The notes beneath the pieces were generated by a model. That model was not told where the DNA came from, searched no databases, and saw nothing but the letters and a program-made list of their open reading frames with translations. The position numbers and the translations under genes were made by a program. DNA of 64,000 bases from Phaseolus vulgaris (taxonomy: Eukaryota; Streptophyta; Magnoliopsida; Fabales; Fabaceae): contig NC_023753.2 of assembly GCF_000499845.2 (NCBI RefSeq), forward strand, positions 20,316,918 through 20,380,917, in the 5' to 3' direction. Below, one piece after another: positions 43,436 to 56,992 of this stretch (position 1 is its first letter; every line of letters begins with the position of its first letter).

Positions 43436-46400
43436 ATGGAGCAAGGTGAGTGGTCTCTTTGCTTCTCTTTTCTTTTCTTCCTTTGCATTTTTTTCATCTG
43501 CTCAAGTTTATGACATCTATATCATTTTTTATGGCATATAAATACTACAAAAACTTTCAGGCAGTTCTATCGGAAAAATAATGAAGTTGTCACATGTTCT
43601 CGCTGTCTTCGCCGGTTTAATCGTCGCTGCCGCCGCCCTCAGGCACGGATCGAGGGTGGTGGAAAAACAGAAGAAGAAGAAGAAGGTGGTTCCACTGCTA
43701 CAAAGAACGGAATCTGGCCGTCTTGGAGAGATCGAAAAGTTCTCCCACTATGTTGGTACGATGTTTCTACTCTCTCTTTAGTCTTATGGAATAGATTAAG
43801 ATTCACACTTTTTCCCAAGCTACAACTTTTGTATTGTGGTTGTTTTTTATTTTCAAAATGCATTTTAAAATTTTGAAAATAAATCTATAATCTACATCAA
43901 GCTCATTTCAGGGTTTTTCTTCTGAGAAACCAAGCTCACAGCAGATAGTCCACACATTTAACATGGACAAAAAGTCGGATAAAGAGAATGGGAAAATGTC
44001 TTTACTTGTTTCTTATTTTGATTTTAATAATTAGTTTAGTAATTTTAAAATTAAAAATGTAATATAATGGAAAAAAGATTTTTTATTTATTATGAAATAT
44101 AAATATTTTTTAAATAAAATTAAGGATGCGTTTATAACATTAAATAGATGATTATTTAGAATTAAAAAGAATATTTTAATGTAATAAAAAAATTATAGTG
44201 AGTTTTTAGACCATTTCCGTCTCGACTGTGATACGAAAAGATTTTGAACGATGGGTCATTTCAAATCATGTCTAAATCAGGATATATTTAAAGTTTATTA
44301 TATGTCGTTATTAGTCTGCGTTCACCAAATAATTTTGTTTTGTATACAAATAATTTCCAACATGCATACGAAATGAATATAATATATGTGACCATGATTG
44401 GACATGTTTATAATCAATAATGGAAACATGACATTGATAGGTTCTAAAATATTTCTTCTTATTTGTAATAAAAAAGATAATTTATTTTATTAGTAGACAT
44501 ATATCTAATTTTCTTAATCATCTGTTTATAAATTAAATTTCAATAATTTTTAAAATCTTAATAATGAAAGAAAATTATATTACAATCTATCCCTTGTATA
44601 TCTAAATATATTTATTTATTACAAAATTTAATTATATAAAAGTAAATTTGAAGGAAATCATCCACTACAGAGCTTAGTGTTTAGAACACCTACTAGTGTA
44701 ATAATATAAAATAGATTTTTTTTATTAAGGTAGTTGTAATAATTGAAATGAAGAGCTGTTTATAAACAATAAACATAAATACTTATGGTTGTGTGGAATA
44801 TATGTTGGGTATGGTGTGTGATTGATATGGTTGCAGCAAGACAATTGGGATTTGAAGATGATAGTAAGGTTCCAGAATTATGCATACTAGCCCAAGACTA
44901 TTTGAGAAAGTCCAAAGGGTGCGATGAAAACATCTATGAATACATTTCCAATGCCAATGTGGAAAACACTGATTCTCTCTATGTGAAATTGGTTGACGAG
45001 TTTGAGAGATGCATTCTCAGTTATTTAGCATTTCACTGGAACCAGGCAACATCTGTTATTAGTCTGGTATATATATATCTTAACTCTTATTCATCTCTAT
45101 GTTTTCTTTTATTTATTTTAAGAAAATATTTTAATATATATAGATATCTTAATAATACTGCAAATATATATAAAGTTCGTGCATAAATTATAAACAAATA
45201 TTCATATAGATATAAAATTGGTACTAAACAAATTTTCATTCACAAATTAAATAATACTAATTGTTCTCATTAATACTAAGCACAATGCTGGTGGGGCTCC
45301 TACTCTGACTGAAGAGTGCTCCATTTATTTGATAATATGTGCCAGAAAACCCTCAACCAAGTGCCAAATTATAAATTTTTTTAAAAAAACATATGTCGAC
45401 GGTGGTTTCTAGTTGCAATCAATTGTGCCAAATTTTAGTATAAGGTTGGTTGGAAATTTTGTCCCTGGTAGAGTTTGCGTTGCTACAATACAATGAATAA
45501 TAATCATCTAAAAGTTTATGTAGCTTTCCAAAGTACAGTAAAAAATAATATATTTTTCCTTTGTTTTGCTAATCGTGCCTTTTTTTTTTAACTTATTTAA
45601 TCGTTACATTTTTCATTGCTTGATTTATAGGCTTTGAATGTCGAGTCTCATCACAAAAAGAAGCTCAAGGAAATTCTACTGGCAGCTACAAGGTAAAATT
45701 ATATTTTTTTAATCTTAACAAATTCTTTTTAAGATAGTCCAAATTAATTTCACGACATGATGGAGCTAAAAATTTTAAAAGTTTTGATAACATATTGCTT
45801 CTAACTAGGTGAGGAATACAGTAAGAAAGTATAAATATATTTAAATATTTGTAGTGGTAAATATAATGCGGTGTTTGCAGGAAACAGAGGTTTGCTAGAG
45901 TAAGCAAGAATCTGCAGGTAACAAGAGTATTCTCTACTTTGGTGGAAGAGATGAAAGCAATAAAGGGTGACTCGCAATGTTCGGACGTGATGGTGCCCAT
46001 GGCCCTGAGTGAGAGGAGTCCAGTATTGTTGTTTATGGGGGGTGGCATGGGAGCTGGAAAGAGCACTGTGCTTAAAGAAATTCTTAAAGAGTAACTCTCA
46101 ACCTAATTCCAATCTTGCACTATTATCATTCTCTAATGTTGATGGTAGTACAAAATTTGTCTGAATGCAAAATAGTAAGAATGTGTTCCAAAAGTAAGAA
46201 TAACGACTAAATGATGAACAACCAATGTGATGATAATATGGAGATGGATCCTTACCAGCCCATCTATAGCATATAAATTAAGCTGTTTTATTATTGGACA
46301 TTTTTCGCATGTAGTGCATATCTTGTTATAGAATAAGATCCAGTGGCTACGAGCACTTGTGACAATCGAATGTAGTTTACGGATTATTTATATGTATTAA

Positions 46401-47661
46401 ATAAATGGCTTTGGCAGGCCATTTTGGGCTGGAGCAGCTACAAATGCTGTGGTGGTTGAGGCAGATGCATTTAAGGAGACTGATGTCATATATAGGGCCC
46501 TTAGTTCTAGAGGTCATCACGATGACATGCTCCAAACTGCTGAATTAGTAAGCGAACACTTCCATGTTATTAGTATCACTTTTTCTCTAAAGTCGCCACT
46601 ACTATATGAACAACATGTGACAAATGGTAATAAATTCAAAATGGATTATAAGAAAAAATTCACATAAAGTTATCTTTGTAATTTAGCTATGACGAAATGG
46701 CTTAGATATGTTAAATCCTTATTAGCTAATTTTAATATATTTATTAAAATCTGGACAGGTGCATCAATCTTCCACTGATGCTGCATCATCTCTGCTAGTG
46801 ACAGCTCTAAATGAGGGTAGAGATGTAATCATGGATGGTACCTTCTCATGGGAGCCATTTGTGGAACAGACTATTGACATGGCAAGAAATGTTCACAATT
46901 ACAGGTACAGAATGGGAGTAGGATATAAAGTAGCTGAAGATGGGACAATTACTGAAAATTACTGGGAGCAAGTAAGTAATGCAGAAGAAGAACATCAATC
47001 AGAGGAAATTTCTAATAAAGAATCACGCACGCGAAAGCCTTACAGAATTGAGCTAGTTGGCGTTGTTTGTGATGGCTATCTTGCTGTTGTTAGAGCCATC
47101 AGGTATACATGTTTGTTAATTCTACCAAGTTACTAGTTAGATGATTGGTTTCCGGGATTTGACAGTGAACATTTCACATTGTACTTTTGGCAGGAGAGCT
47201 ATCATGACTGGGAGGGCAGTGAGGGTGAATTCACAATTGAAATCTCACAAAAGATTTGCTAATGCATTTCCTAGATATTGCAAACTTGTTGACAATGCCA
47301 GACTCTATTGTACAAATGCTGTTGGTGGTCCACCAAAGGTAAATTTCAATTTTGTACTGTTAGAGTTTGATTTTACTGTCGTAATAAAATGTCATGGAAA
47401 TAACTTGCTTGTAATACATTACAGCTTATAGGATGGAAGGATGGTGATCACAATCTACTAGTGGATCCTGAAGATTTCAAATGCTTGAAAACACTGGACA
47501 GTTTGAATCCTGAAGCTGATTCCATCCACGAACTTCACAAGGAACCCAACCCCATAATGGAACCTGGTTCTGTTTGGAGTGACATCGTTTTGTCACCTTC
47601 AAGGATACATGTTCAGGAAGAATTGAAGGAATCCATCCAGAAAATAGAGAAATCATCCTAA
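43436..47661 (+). CDS. NADKc: calmodulin-dependent NAD kinase (NADKc)-like P-loop kinase, copy 2
   Basis: Exons 43436-43445, 43561-43755, 44837-45066, 45631-45692, 45881-46090, 46418-46547, 46759-47102, 47194-47338 and 47425-47661 join in frame to 520 aa. All intron phases match copy 1. The N-terminus has a clear membrane segment (residues about 9-26, Ala/Val/Leu-rich), followed by a basic cluster with five consecutive Lys; in copy 1 this part is less hydrophobic and lacks the Lys run. The Walker A loop is GGGMGAGKST at 219-228, with EADAF and DGT motifs conserved. Known NADKc proteins are anchored at the mitochondrial periphery and make NADP+ when bound by Ca2+/calmodulin; the same role is inferred here. 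The gene is convergent with the CFM3-like gene 545 bp downstream, and its stop codon lies in the first unit of a 75-bp duplication. Confidence 0.84.
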
Positions 47662-47798
47662 AAGTTTTAACCAAATTGTTGCTTGATATGTTGGAGCACT
47701 GTTAAACTATCACTTTAGGTTTTGAAATCATCCTAAAAGTTTTAACCAAATTGTTGCGTGATATGTTGGAGCACTGTTAAACTATCACTTTAGGTTCT
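47649..47798 (+). repeat. 75-bp tandem duplication across the NADKc-2 stop codon
   Basis: Units 47649-47723 and 47724-47798 are nearly identical, each starting GAAATCATCCTAAAAGTTTT. The stop codon (47659-47661) is in the first unit, so the second unit lies in the 3' UTR and repeats the last codons. Confidence 0.85.
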
Positions 47799-48206
47799 TA
47801 TTAAGACAAAAAAGATTACTGTTGTTTTCCTGCTGAAATCTACAAGTAAATTATCTGATGCAACTTATAAGCTCCAAAAAACAAAATTCTAAAAGTAAGC
47901 ATATATTCCCTCTGAGATAACCATGTTCCTAGTCCTCCACCATGTATTAACCAGCCTGTGGAATTAATTCAATTCCAGAGAATTTCATACGTACAAATGT
48001 ATATACATACATCTTACGGAACAGTTATATTCAGGACCGTGTCTAATTGCGTGCCCTATGGCAATATCATTGAATGTAGCATGTTCTTCTTGGTGGTTCG
48101 TTCTGAAGGAGCTACAATGTTCTTCCTCGATCAGCATGTGGTATAATGAATTAATGATTCCCTCAAATCGCATGATCCTTGACCTCAACTTCGTGAGGCA
48201 AATTCC
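47799..48206. other. convergent intergenic region between NADKc-2 and the CFM3-like gene
   Basis: It holds the 3' UTRs of both genes. No additional gene is supported. Confidence 0.5.
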
Positions 48207-51200
48207 TCATATGGGAGAATACATATTATCATTTTCAACTTCACTTTGAGTTTCACTATCATTTTCGCTATTATAGGTCTCGAGATATGTCTCATCTTCC
48301 TCCTCTCCATCCTCCACCTATACATAGAAGAATTAACATACAAAAGCATAAAATGAAAAACAGTTTCATAAGTTTTCTGGTGGGAGTTATTATGGCAGAG
48401 AGTAACCTCAGAGCTATCATCATCAGTAGCATAGGCAGAATCCAATTTGTCATACAGGGCTTCATTTCCTTCGTCCTTTACCTTCTCCATTTGTTCCTAT
48501 GAAAAGTGATTCAAGACAAATAACATCAGGAAACAGGTGTTCCATAAAACACACAACTTGGCTTGCAAAGAAATACAAAATGTTAAGATCAGTAAAACAT
48601 ACTATTTCCGATCTTAGCTTCTGCACTTTAGCTTGAATAGTTGTAATATGTTTCAAGATCGCCTGTTTGTCAACAGAAAGAGTTAACTCATCATTTGGCT
48701 TAACAAGTATGAATGTGCATACAGGTCTTCATGGAGGGAGAGACAGATAAACCAACAAAGAATGACAGTAAAACCTTATTTTATTTACTCCTATTGAAGT
48801 TAAAAATAGAATCTCCATAATCCGGTGGCTCTCTGGGCTGATATTGTTGCAAATTGTTGTTTTGGAGGTACAGTGAAATATAGAAATGTTTGTTGCAAAT
48901 GTTTATCTCCAGATCTACATGAAAAATGAAAGAGTATGAGTTTGCATACATACCTCATGTCGTTGGAGCTCAATTGAACGTGCCAAAGCCTTTCTCTTTG
49001 TCAAAAGATTTTTCGGTCTCAATGTTGAAGGACGCTGGTAATCCTTACCTCGGAAAACAATTATAGAATATCCTTTTGAAATTTTGTCAACTGAGACCAG
49101 GACACCTCCACTCTCCGCTTCAAGTGCTAGTGCAATTTTCTTTACTTGTTCAAAGGTTTTAGCCTTTAAAATTATCTTGACCAGATCCCTGTACTTCCAG
49201 TGCAAGTGCATGTTCTCAATAGTACCATCAAAAACTCCACGTCTACCTGAATCCACAAATTATTATTAGATTTGTATAAGCAGCACACAATGAAGGGTAA
49301 ACTGAGAAATGGAATGATTGAGAATGACCCGGGTTAAGGGCGGGTTAAGGGGAGATAAGGCTTATTTAAAGACTTTTAAGAATGGATTTTCAACTGTCAG
49401 AGATGCAATATTTAGGTAAAACATTACCAGGATTAGATTTATAAGATCAACTTTTTTTTCTCAGATTCCTTCCATCCAACTTAGTTAAGTGAGCCAAATG
49501 GTCCTAAAATATAGTAAGAGCAATTTTATTTAGAATAGAGCTCTACCAAGAAGTAAGAAAGCTTTCATCTTTAATCCTAATTTGCGAAACATAAATCTCT
49601 CTTCATCGGTAATACTATCAGGATCTGCTTTGTGTTCTGAAGGCTTCAAAGACAACTCCACCTTCATTAAGGCCTTTTCAGCTCTCATTAACTTTCTTTC
49701 AGCCTGGTAAGCAAAATCCAGTGATTACAATCAAGAAAACTATAAATTAGAGAATAATCCTAGTGTGAAGTTAGATACAGAAAGAGACAATAAAGATTAT
49801 CAAAACTTCCAGGAATCAGACACGGTGTAATGATATTTAAAACCATCGATCGTCTAGTGTTTATACGAGAGCCTAATTAAACGCATAAGAAAATTAAACA
49901 AGTCTAACAACTGTAACAAACGTTTTAGCCTCGTTGATAATGTGAGGAATCAAATATCAGATAAAAACATAAATAATAAGTTTCTGTTCTCCTATTAATC
50001 ATTAGCCCATTTCCTACTATGATCCTTACTTCATTCTCCTTCATATCATTGCCTGACAAGCCATGTCATGATTTAAGGAGACAAATATGATTCTTCACCT
50101 TTTATATGGCACGTTTCACATAGTTACATTATTATTACTACTGAATCTAAGTAGAAAGAAGTAAACTTGAAAGTAGGTAAAGTCCCTTGGTGAGTAAATT
50201 TGGGAAGGGGGGCATTCACAGATAATTGTTAAAAGCTATACTAGAGAAAGTGTTCCCAGCCCAATGAAGTTGATTTTCAAAATAACAGGTATTGATATGC
50301 AGTACTGCCTATACTGCAACCTCCACCAATATTGATAACTATTTCAATAACACATAACACTTAAAAAAAATTCACCAAAATATTATGAAATGGTTGTAGT
50401 CAAACTCCAGCTCAATTAGGAGTTTTATTAATGTTTAAAAAAGAACCGTTAGAGGAAAAAGCATTAGAATCACACAGGATGATGAGAGATTATGCAACAG
50501 CCATTGGCATGACGATTAGAGACTTCCTTAATTAGCGGAAAATAAAGTACTTACTAAGGAAAGCTTCTGTTCTAATTTTTTAACAAGGTTGGCATGCCTT
50601 AGTTGTTCTACTTCTCTCATTATTTTTTGCTTGTGACGCTCATCTAATGTTTTCCCCCACTTTGCATCTGCATCCAAAGTTTCACCAAGGGTCCCTGCCT
50701 CTGCTGACAGTTCTGAGGTATTATTACTCGGTATGAGCAGTGATGCCGCTCTCAATCTTGCTTGCTCCTCCTCATCTTGCATTACTTTTGCTGTTCTTTC
50801 CCTCTCCAGCAAGGTTTGAGTGACATCTGCTGATAGAAAATTCTTTCCTCGAAAGAAGACCAAGAAGTCTTTATTTCTGGACAGTAGTATACCACCTGTC
50901 AATTTCTGTAGCCAGAAACAGACCAATCATTGATCAACAAATCATCCACTATATGTACTTATAAATGCATATAACAAACTACCCAAAGTTTATTTCAGTA
51001 AATGATAATAACAAGTAACTCGATATTGACATCTGATATGTTGGTACGTACACTAGCAGCAAAAAATTTCATCCAACACCCTGCCAATATATGCATTAAT
51101 CTAGATTATTTATTCATCATAATATTAAAATTGATAAGAATCTATACTAATACGGATGAAAGGTTGACAAATGAAGTGATTAAACTGACAATAAACTTGT

Positions 51201-54200
51201 TAGAGAAGAAATTACACAAATCCATTACTGGGATTCCACATAAAATTTAACCTTCAAGGATAGTGGTCTTAAACATTTTACTAGAGCCTCTACAACAAGT
51301 ATCAAATAATTGTTCCTCATCATTCATTCTTGAACATTAAATTCCAGAACAAGCTACAGTACCTGCTTTGTCCACAATTCAATCCCCAATATTTTTCATA
51401 TAAGATAACAGTGTGAGATATATCTCAGAATTTACTATCAAAAAGGCAGCGAGAGACTGTTACGAACCAAGAAAATCACACTTAAGATTAAATCAAGAAC
51501 ACCAGAATCTACAGAATACTTTGCTGTATTAATAATTCTGCATATTACATTCTAAATGCCCACAAAGGAAATATCATTCCTTTCACACAGGATTCCCTGT
51601 CTACCAAACAAAATATCCAACACATATCCCTTCACTAAACCCGTTGGTCTTTATTTAAAGACCACTAACCGCACTAACCACTATTAACTACTACTAACCA
51701 CCACTAACCACTACTAACTACTACTAACCACTACTAACCGCCCTTTATTTTTTATTTTTCCTATAATATACCTTCCAAATCCTATCCTTATTTTGTGTCC
51801 TAACATTACTCCCTTCGGACAAAACAACCTTGTCCTCAAGGTTAAATTATGGAAACTGTTCCTAAATGATCTTCACATCCTCCCATATCGTCGTGTACCT
51901 ATCCTCCTCATTCCACTTTATTAAGATTTGTGAGATGGATGCTCCTTCTCCTCTTCTTCCTCATCTACATTGTCCTCCATCTGCCACAACAACCCTTGAT
52001 TCCCCTTCGTTGGGCCTCCCTCCTCCTCTGCACAAATAATTACCCTCAAATTCTTCTCTGGACAACAATGTCCTGGACTGTACGCCCCTCCACAGTGGAA
52101 GCATCTTCCTTCTTCCCTTCGTCTCACATACTCCGGATAAGGAAGTGTCCTAGAACCCTTGTTCCTTGATCCTTCTCTTGGCCGAAACTCTTTGCCGGAG
52201 GAAGCAGTCTACATTCTCGCATTGTTAACCACACTAGACATCATCGACCCACTGTTTCCCCTATACACTTCAGTGCAGCCTGTAATTCCCGAACGTCCAA
52301 ATGAAGCCATACTCCTTAACGCATTGTTGCCCCCCTTTTCTTCATTGAAAACCACTTCTACATCAAGGGCAATCTCCATTGCTCTCATCACCTCTTTTGG
52401 ATCATGAGGTCTGATCTGGTTCCGAATCTGGGGTTGTAATCCCGCAAAGAGATACCCCAACAATTGCTCCTCCCCTGTCAGCGGTGCCTGTGACACTAAC
52501 CCCTCACATTCTTGAATGTATTCCTCCACTCTCCCACTTTGTTTGGGTTTAGCCAGCTTCTCAAACACAGAACACCTCTCTTTTCCGCCAAACCTCCGGT
52601 TCAGTGCCATGGAAAATTCTTCCCAAGAATAGTTCTTTGCGTTCTTTCTCCAAAAAGTGAACCACGAATTGGCACTGCCCTCCATGCTGATGAAAGCCAA
52701 TTGCAACCTTTCTTGGGATGAGACACCTTGTACCTCAAAGAACTTCTCGGCTCTGGCTAACCAGCCCGAAGGATCCGCACCTTCAAAAGTAGGTAACTCC
52801 ACCCTCCTGATCCAAGGTTTCAATTCTCCTTCCTCTCCCATAACCGATTTATTCCCGTGTCGGAATCGTTCTTCCTTTCTCTCTTCCCCGTTCACTGAGT
52901 TTTGTCCTCCATCGGACATTCTATCTCCCTTCTTGAATTCCCGCAACAATTCCTTTATGTCAAGAATGCTTTCTTTTAGTCCGTTAAAGTCAGACTTCAG
53001 CCCGCTAATTTCAGATTTTGTCCCATTAATGTCAGTCTGCATCTCCAATATTAACCTCCCTTCTTCGCTGGTTACTCTCTCTAAATTCACACTTTTTTGT
53101 TCCATCCTCTTTGTTTTTTATAGATCCGGCAGGTCGGACCAATTTGTTACGAACCAAGAAAATCACACTTAAGATTAAATCAAGAACACCAGAATCTACA
53201 GAATACTTTGCTGTATTAATAATTCTGCATATTACATTCTGAATGCCCACAAAGGAAATATCATTCCTTTCACACAGGATTCCCTGTCTACCAAACAAAA
53301 TATCCAACACATATCCCTTCACTAAACCCGTTGGTTTTTATTTAAAGACCACTAACCGCACTAACCGCTATTAACTACTACTAACCACCACTAACCACTA
53401 CTAACTACTACTAACCACTACTAACCGCCCTTTATTTTTTATTTTTCCTATAATATACCTTCCAAATCCTATCCTTATTTTGTGTCCTAACAGAGACCAG
53501 TATAACTTATCAAGTGAAGTAAAAGGTACCAGATTATAGAAGCAGTAAGTAACACTAGCATGCAACAAAAACATTTCATAGTAGTACGAATATATAACTA
53601 AGTAAATAATGAACAAAGCTGAAAATTTTGTTTGCCAACAATTATTTTATTTACACAAAATAGAAGCACTATTTTTCTCACAATTTTACAGTCAGTAAAC
53701 TAACAGGCTTTAATTTTTCTATTACTCCATATATTAGTGATTTTGAGACATTTGAAAGTAGCAAAAACATGTCATAACAAAGGAATTAAGGCTTCATCAA
53801 CAGATTTTTAATAAAACACCAACAGAAAAAGTGACAGTGAGAGCATTACCAGGTCAGATGTGACACTGTCATGAAATCCGTGCCAAGGTTTATTAAATGA
53901 TTCCCCAAAACCAAAGTTCAAAACTTAGAGAATTATAAATTTACATTATGAATTGATTTCAATTTCTTATCATTTTTAGGCGATGTTTGGTACTAGAATT
54001 ATTTTACATACCTAAGAATCATGAATTCTGGGAATTATCCTTCCTAGGAATGATTAAATTTTGTTTGAATGGAGAGAAATATTGTTGGGAATATCTATAT
54101 AGGTTTTCTAGAAATCAAAGATCAATATGTTGTTTTTATTAAAATATTTAATTCATTACTACATTAAATGATTTAATAAGGATAACATAATATATTTTTT

Positions 54201-56992
54201 TCATAAAATTTTTATTTTTACCTAGGAAAGTTAGATTCTCACCTCTTCCAGTAAGAAAATTGACCAAACACCATTCCTGGCCAAGGAATGTTAATATTTA
54301 AAAGGTAAACCAAGCATGGAAAACATACTTTCCAAAGTCCAGATTACTGAGAAACTACAAACTTTCTTTCTACCAAATGGCCACCTAAATGGATGCCGCT
54401 AATTGACACAAATTATGAACATTTTCATACATAAAAGGAAAGATTATGCATTAGGAATAGAAAACCAACTCTGGAATAATGAAAAACCAAAGCTAGAAAA
54501 ACAGAGTCAACAATTTTGATTAGTGGAATAGGAAAATGCATGATTAATCACCTTGATCTCTTCTGCCATTCTCTCACTGGTAGTTAGCTGTACACTTCGT
54601 TTGAGTGCAACCTTTGCAATAGAACTCACTTCCCACAATTTAACTATTGCTTCAGCTAATCCTTGAAGTTGTCTGTTTCTACCTACATATCATGATTAAT
54701 TTAGTATAGTCAGAATAAAATTCAACATTTCACATGCACAAGGGAAACAACATCAAACCTAATGCAAAATGTGGAGGAAGGGTCCTTGCAATCCTTCTTA
54801 GAGAAGTTGCCTCCCTTAAACCAAGTGTTGATCTCACACCAAAAGGAAGAACTCTAAAGGGAGGTTGGTAACCAGGAACAGTTGCAGGAAGCATATCCGC
54901 ATCGACAGGCAATGGATCACATCCAGACCAATCTGTGTATCTAGGGCCAAGATCATCCAATAACTTGTCTACTTCAAGTTCATAACTGACTTTGGGCAGA
55001 TAATCTCCTTCTTTCTGATCATTTGTAGATTCTAAATTTGCCAATGGTTCACTTGCCCCAGAATTAGAAGCAATGGTGGGAGAATTCCTCACAGAATTAT
55101 AAGAAGGCGTTGGCAAAAGCTTAGAAGAGTTCTCACTTTTCCTATACATCTGATTATTCTGTTGTATTGAAGGAACTTCATAGCTCACACCCCTGTATAA
55201 GGAAACAGAGTTGCCAGACCTCCAAATTACAAGACCACCAGTTTTTCTCTGAATGTGATTTTAAGAATAAACAAGAATACAGCAATAGTTATTGATAGTC
55301 AAAGTAGTAGGCGTATAATGAAAAATTAGAAATATAAACATTCTAAAGCAAGCAGTGTTGGCATATTACACATTCTACTGATATAGTGTTCAAATCAATC
55401 CCTAGGATAATCTCTGTTCTTTGACAAATGCTAAGGTTGAAGAAGAAAATTATTACCAAATTCAAACACATTTTTGAGAGTTCTCGACTCAGCTATTTAT
55501 CAGTACACAGGAAAATTTGTAAAAATAGGTATCACGGCCGAAACAAAATTACAGACATCAGAAAAGGTCACGGAAACATCTTAAGAAAAACCTGTTTGAT
55601 ATTATAAAATTCATAATAAGGTTGCCCAGCTCCAATCCCATGAAAGGGAAAGTCTTGGACGAGCATGAATTGATCATAGCTATTAAGGATTAAATCCTAA
55701 AGAAATTTGTACATATATCAACAATTCACTGGCTATTCTGTCAATCGTATTTCCCACGTTGATTTGACATGTCGAAAGCAGAAAAAAAATAATTGGATGG
55801 GCAATTGGGCATCCATCTGGCGCTAGATATATGACAGAAACAAGCACAAAAGAAGGTAAGAAAATGGGGTTGGAGGAAGTTCTTTCAAATGCAATTCAGA
55901 GTGCTATTCTGTAAATCGTGTAAAAGACTACTTCCATACACACAAGACATGACAAAGACTTTGTTCGGCTATCTACTTTAGAGAGTTTTACGAAGCTCCA
56001 AAGTTGCATAGACATGAGTAATTTTACAACTCTTCTAATTATCCAAAACAAATTTATACACATTTCACAATGCTGTTTCATCCTTCATTTTAATAAACAT
56101 ACACTTCTCATTCCCACCATGGACCCTACATGTTTTGCAACAAAAAGCAATACTTTCTAAATACACAAGAAGGCAGAGATAAACAGCAAACCTCCAGTAT
56201 CTCATGCATCCTCCGCATGTTGAGCGCGGCCTCGCCTTCGAACTTGAGCCTCACAATCTCTACCGTCTTCCACCTCTCATGAATCTTGTCCACAACAGCT
56301 TGGGTAACTCCACTCCTCCCAATTCTTGTCTTGTGCTTCTTCTCAAAAGTCAACCTGAGCAGCCTCTTCAATTCTGACTCGGGAAGAGTCAATTCGGCCA
56401 CAGAGGTCTTACTTCTCTTTCTTATGGCTTTACTCTCTTCTAACTCTTCAGCCTCAGGCTTCTCCCACGGAAACCTCGCTTCCCCGTCATCACTTCCAAA
56501 TCTTCCAAACCCTAATGGAGACTCTGGAGAAAACCCACCTCGAGCATTCGGCAACATTCCTTCCCCCACGTAAAAGATATCCTCCACTGACCCTTTTTCT
56601 ATCACTTTCTGCTTATTCTCAATCCCATCACCAGCATACCCAATTTTCTTCAATTTTTCCACAATCCTATTCATGTTGCTACCACCCTCCTCGTCAGAGC
56701 TCGAAAAACCGGATTTTGACGAGTGCCCATTTCCGGAACCTTGGTAGTCCAGAACTGCACGTGGCGGTCTGGGACAAGGCTGTTGGTTGGCAGGGTGGCT
56801 CCACCGTTTCAACCAGTTGTTTTCGGGGGAGAAACTTTTGGCGGAGTTGCAGCGAAAGACGATGAGTGATTTGGGACGGAGGAAAGTGGAATTGGGAGAG
56901 GGTGGTGTGAGGGAGTGGCGGAAGAGAGAGTTGCAGAAGAAGGGAGAAGAGTGAAATGAGTCGAAGAATGGGCGTGAGGGTACAAGAGCCAT
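48207..56992 (-). CDS. CFM3: CRM-domain organellar intron-splicing factor, CFM3-like
   Basis: Minus-strand exons 56992-56192, 55248-54759, 54682-54552, 50905-50555, 49703-49547, 49246-48954, 48662-48603, 48496-48407 and 48317-48207 join in frame (all GT-AG) to 827 aa. A Ser/Phe/Arg-rich N-terminus looks like a plastid/mitochondrial transit peptide. Three CRM (CRS1-YhbY) RNA-binding domains follow: about 198-290 ([12 protein letters not shown]...IGRSGVT), 398-505 ([18 protein letters not shown]) and 620-720 ([19 protein letters not shown]). The C-terminus is acidic (EDGEEEDE). Known: CFM3-type proteins assist splicing of group II introns in chloroplasts and probably mitochondria. Assignment within the three-CRM group is by overall pattern. 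An upstream in-frame ATG at 57121 would add 43 residues, but MALVPSRPF at 56992 gives a normal transit peptide. Intron 3 (50906-54551) carries element Z. Confidence 0.85.
51458..51805 (-). repeat. 3' LTR of element Z
   Basis: It contains a CTAACCACTA-type minisatellite (about 51665-51740) as part of the LTR. The copy at 53145-53492 is 99% identical. Confidence 0.87.
51921..53105 (-). pseudogene. gag of element Z with one in-frame stop
   Basis: From ATG 53105: a coiled-coil-prone N-terminus (residues 10-65), then a retrotransposon gag core ([17 protein letters not shown]...[13 protein letters not shown], about 110-220). A TAG at 52209-52211 follows codon 298. The same frame continues to a CCHC zinc knuckle ([14 protein letters not shown]) and stops near 51921. 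Without the stop it would be a normal-length Ty3/Gypsy gag. Pol is absent. Confidence 0.75.
53124..53141 (-). promoter_or_regulatory. primer-binding site (tRNA-Tyr) of element Z
   Basis: The plus strand reads ATCCGGCAGGTCGGACCA, identical to the CCA-bearing 3' end of plant tRNA-Tyr as I know it. It lies three bases from the 5' LTR. Confidence 0.72.
53145..53492 (-). repeat. 5' LTR of element Z
   Basis: Direct repeat of 51458-51805. Confidence 0.87.

Larger units (their letters stand above)
51458..53492 (-). mobile_element. element Z: short LTR retrotransposon (gag only) in intron 3 of the CFM3-like gene
   Basis: Two 348-bp LTRs (51458-51805 and 53145-53492) start TGTTAGGACAC and end TTCGTAACA on the minus strand. 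They differ at three positions by eye. GAGAC at 51453-51457 and 53493-53497 is a perfect target duplication. The 1.34-kb interior has a tRNA-Tyr primer site, a gag gene and a short purine tract (51806-51816), with no RT or integrase. It lies in the same strand sense as the host gene. Movement would depend on a related full-length element. Confidence 0.88.

Noticed and set aside
51660..51745. CTAACCACTA repeats as interstitial telomere-like DNA or a CRISPR-like array
   Set aside because: The repeat is part of the LTR of element Z and is duplicated with it at 53345-53425. The unit is not the plant telomere repeat and there are no spacers.
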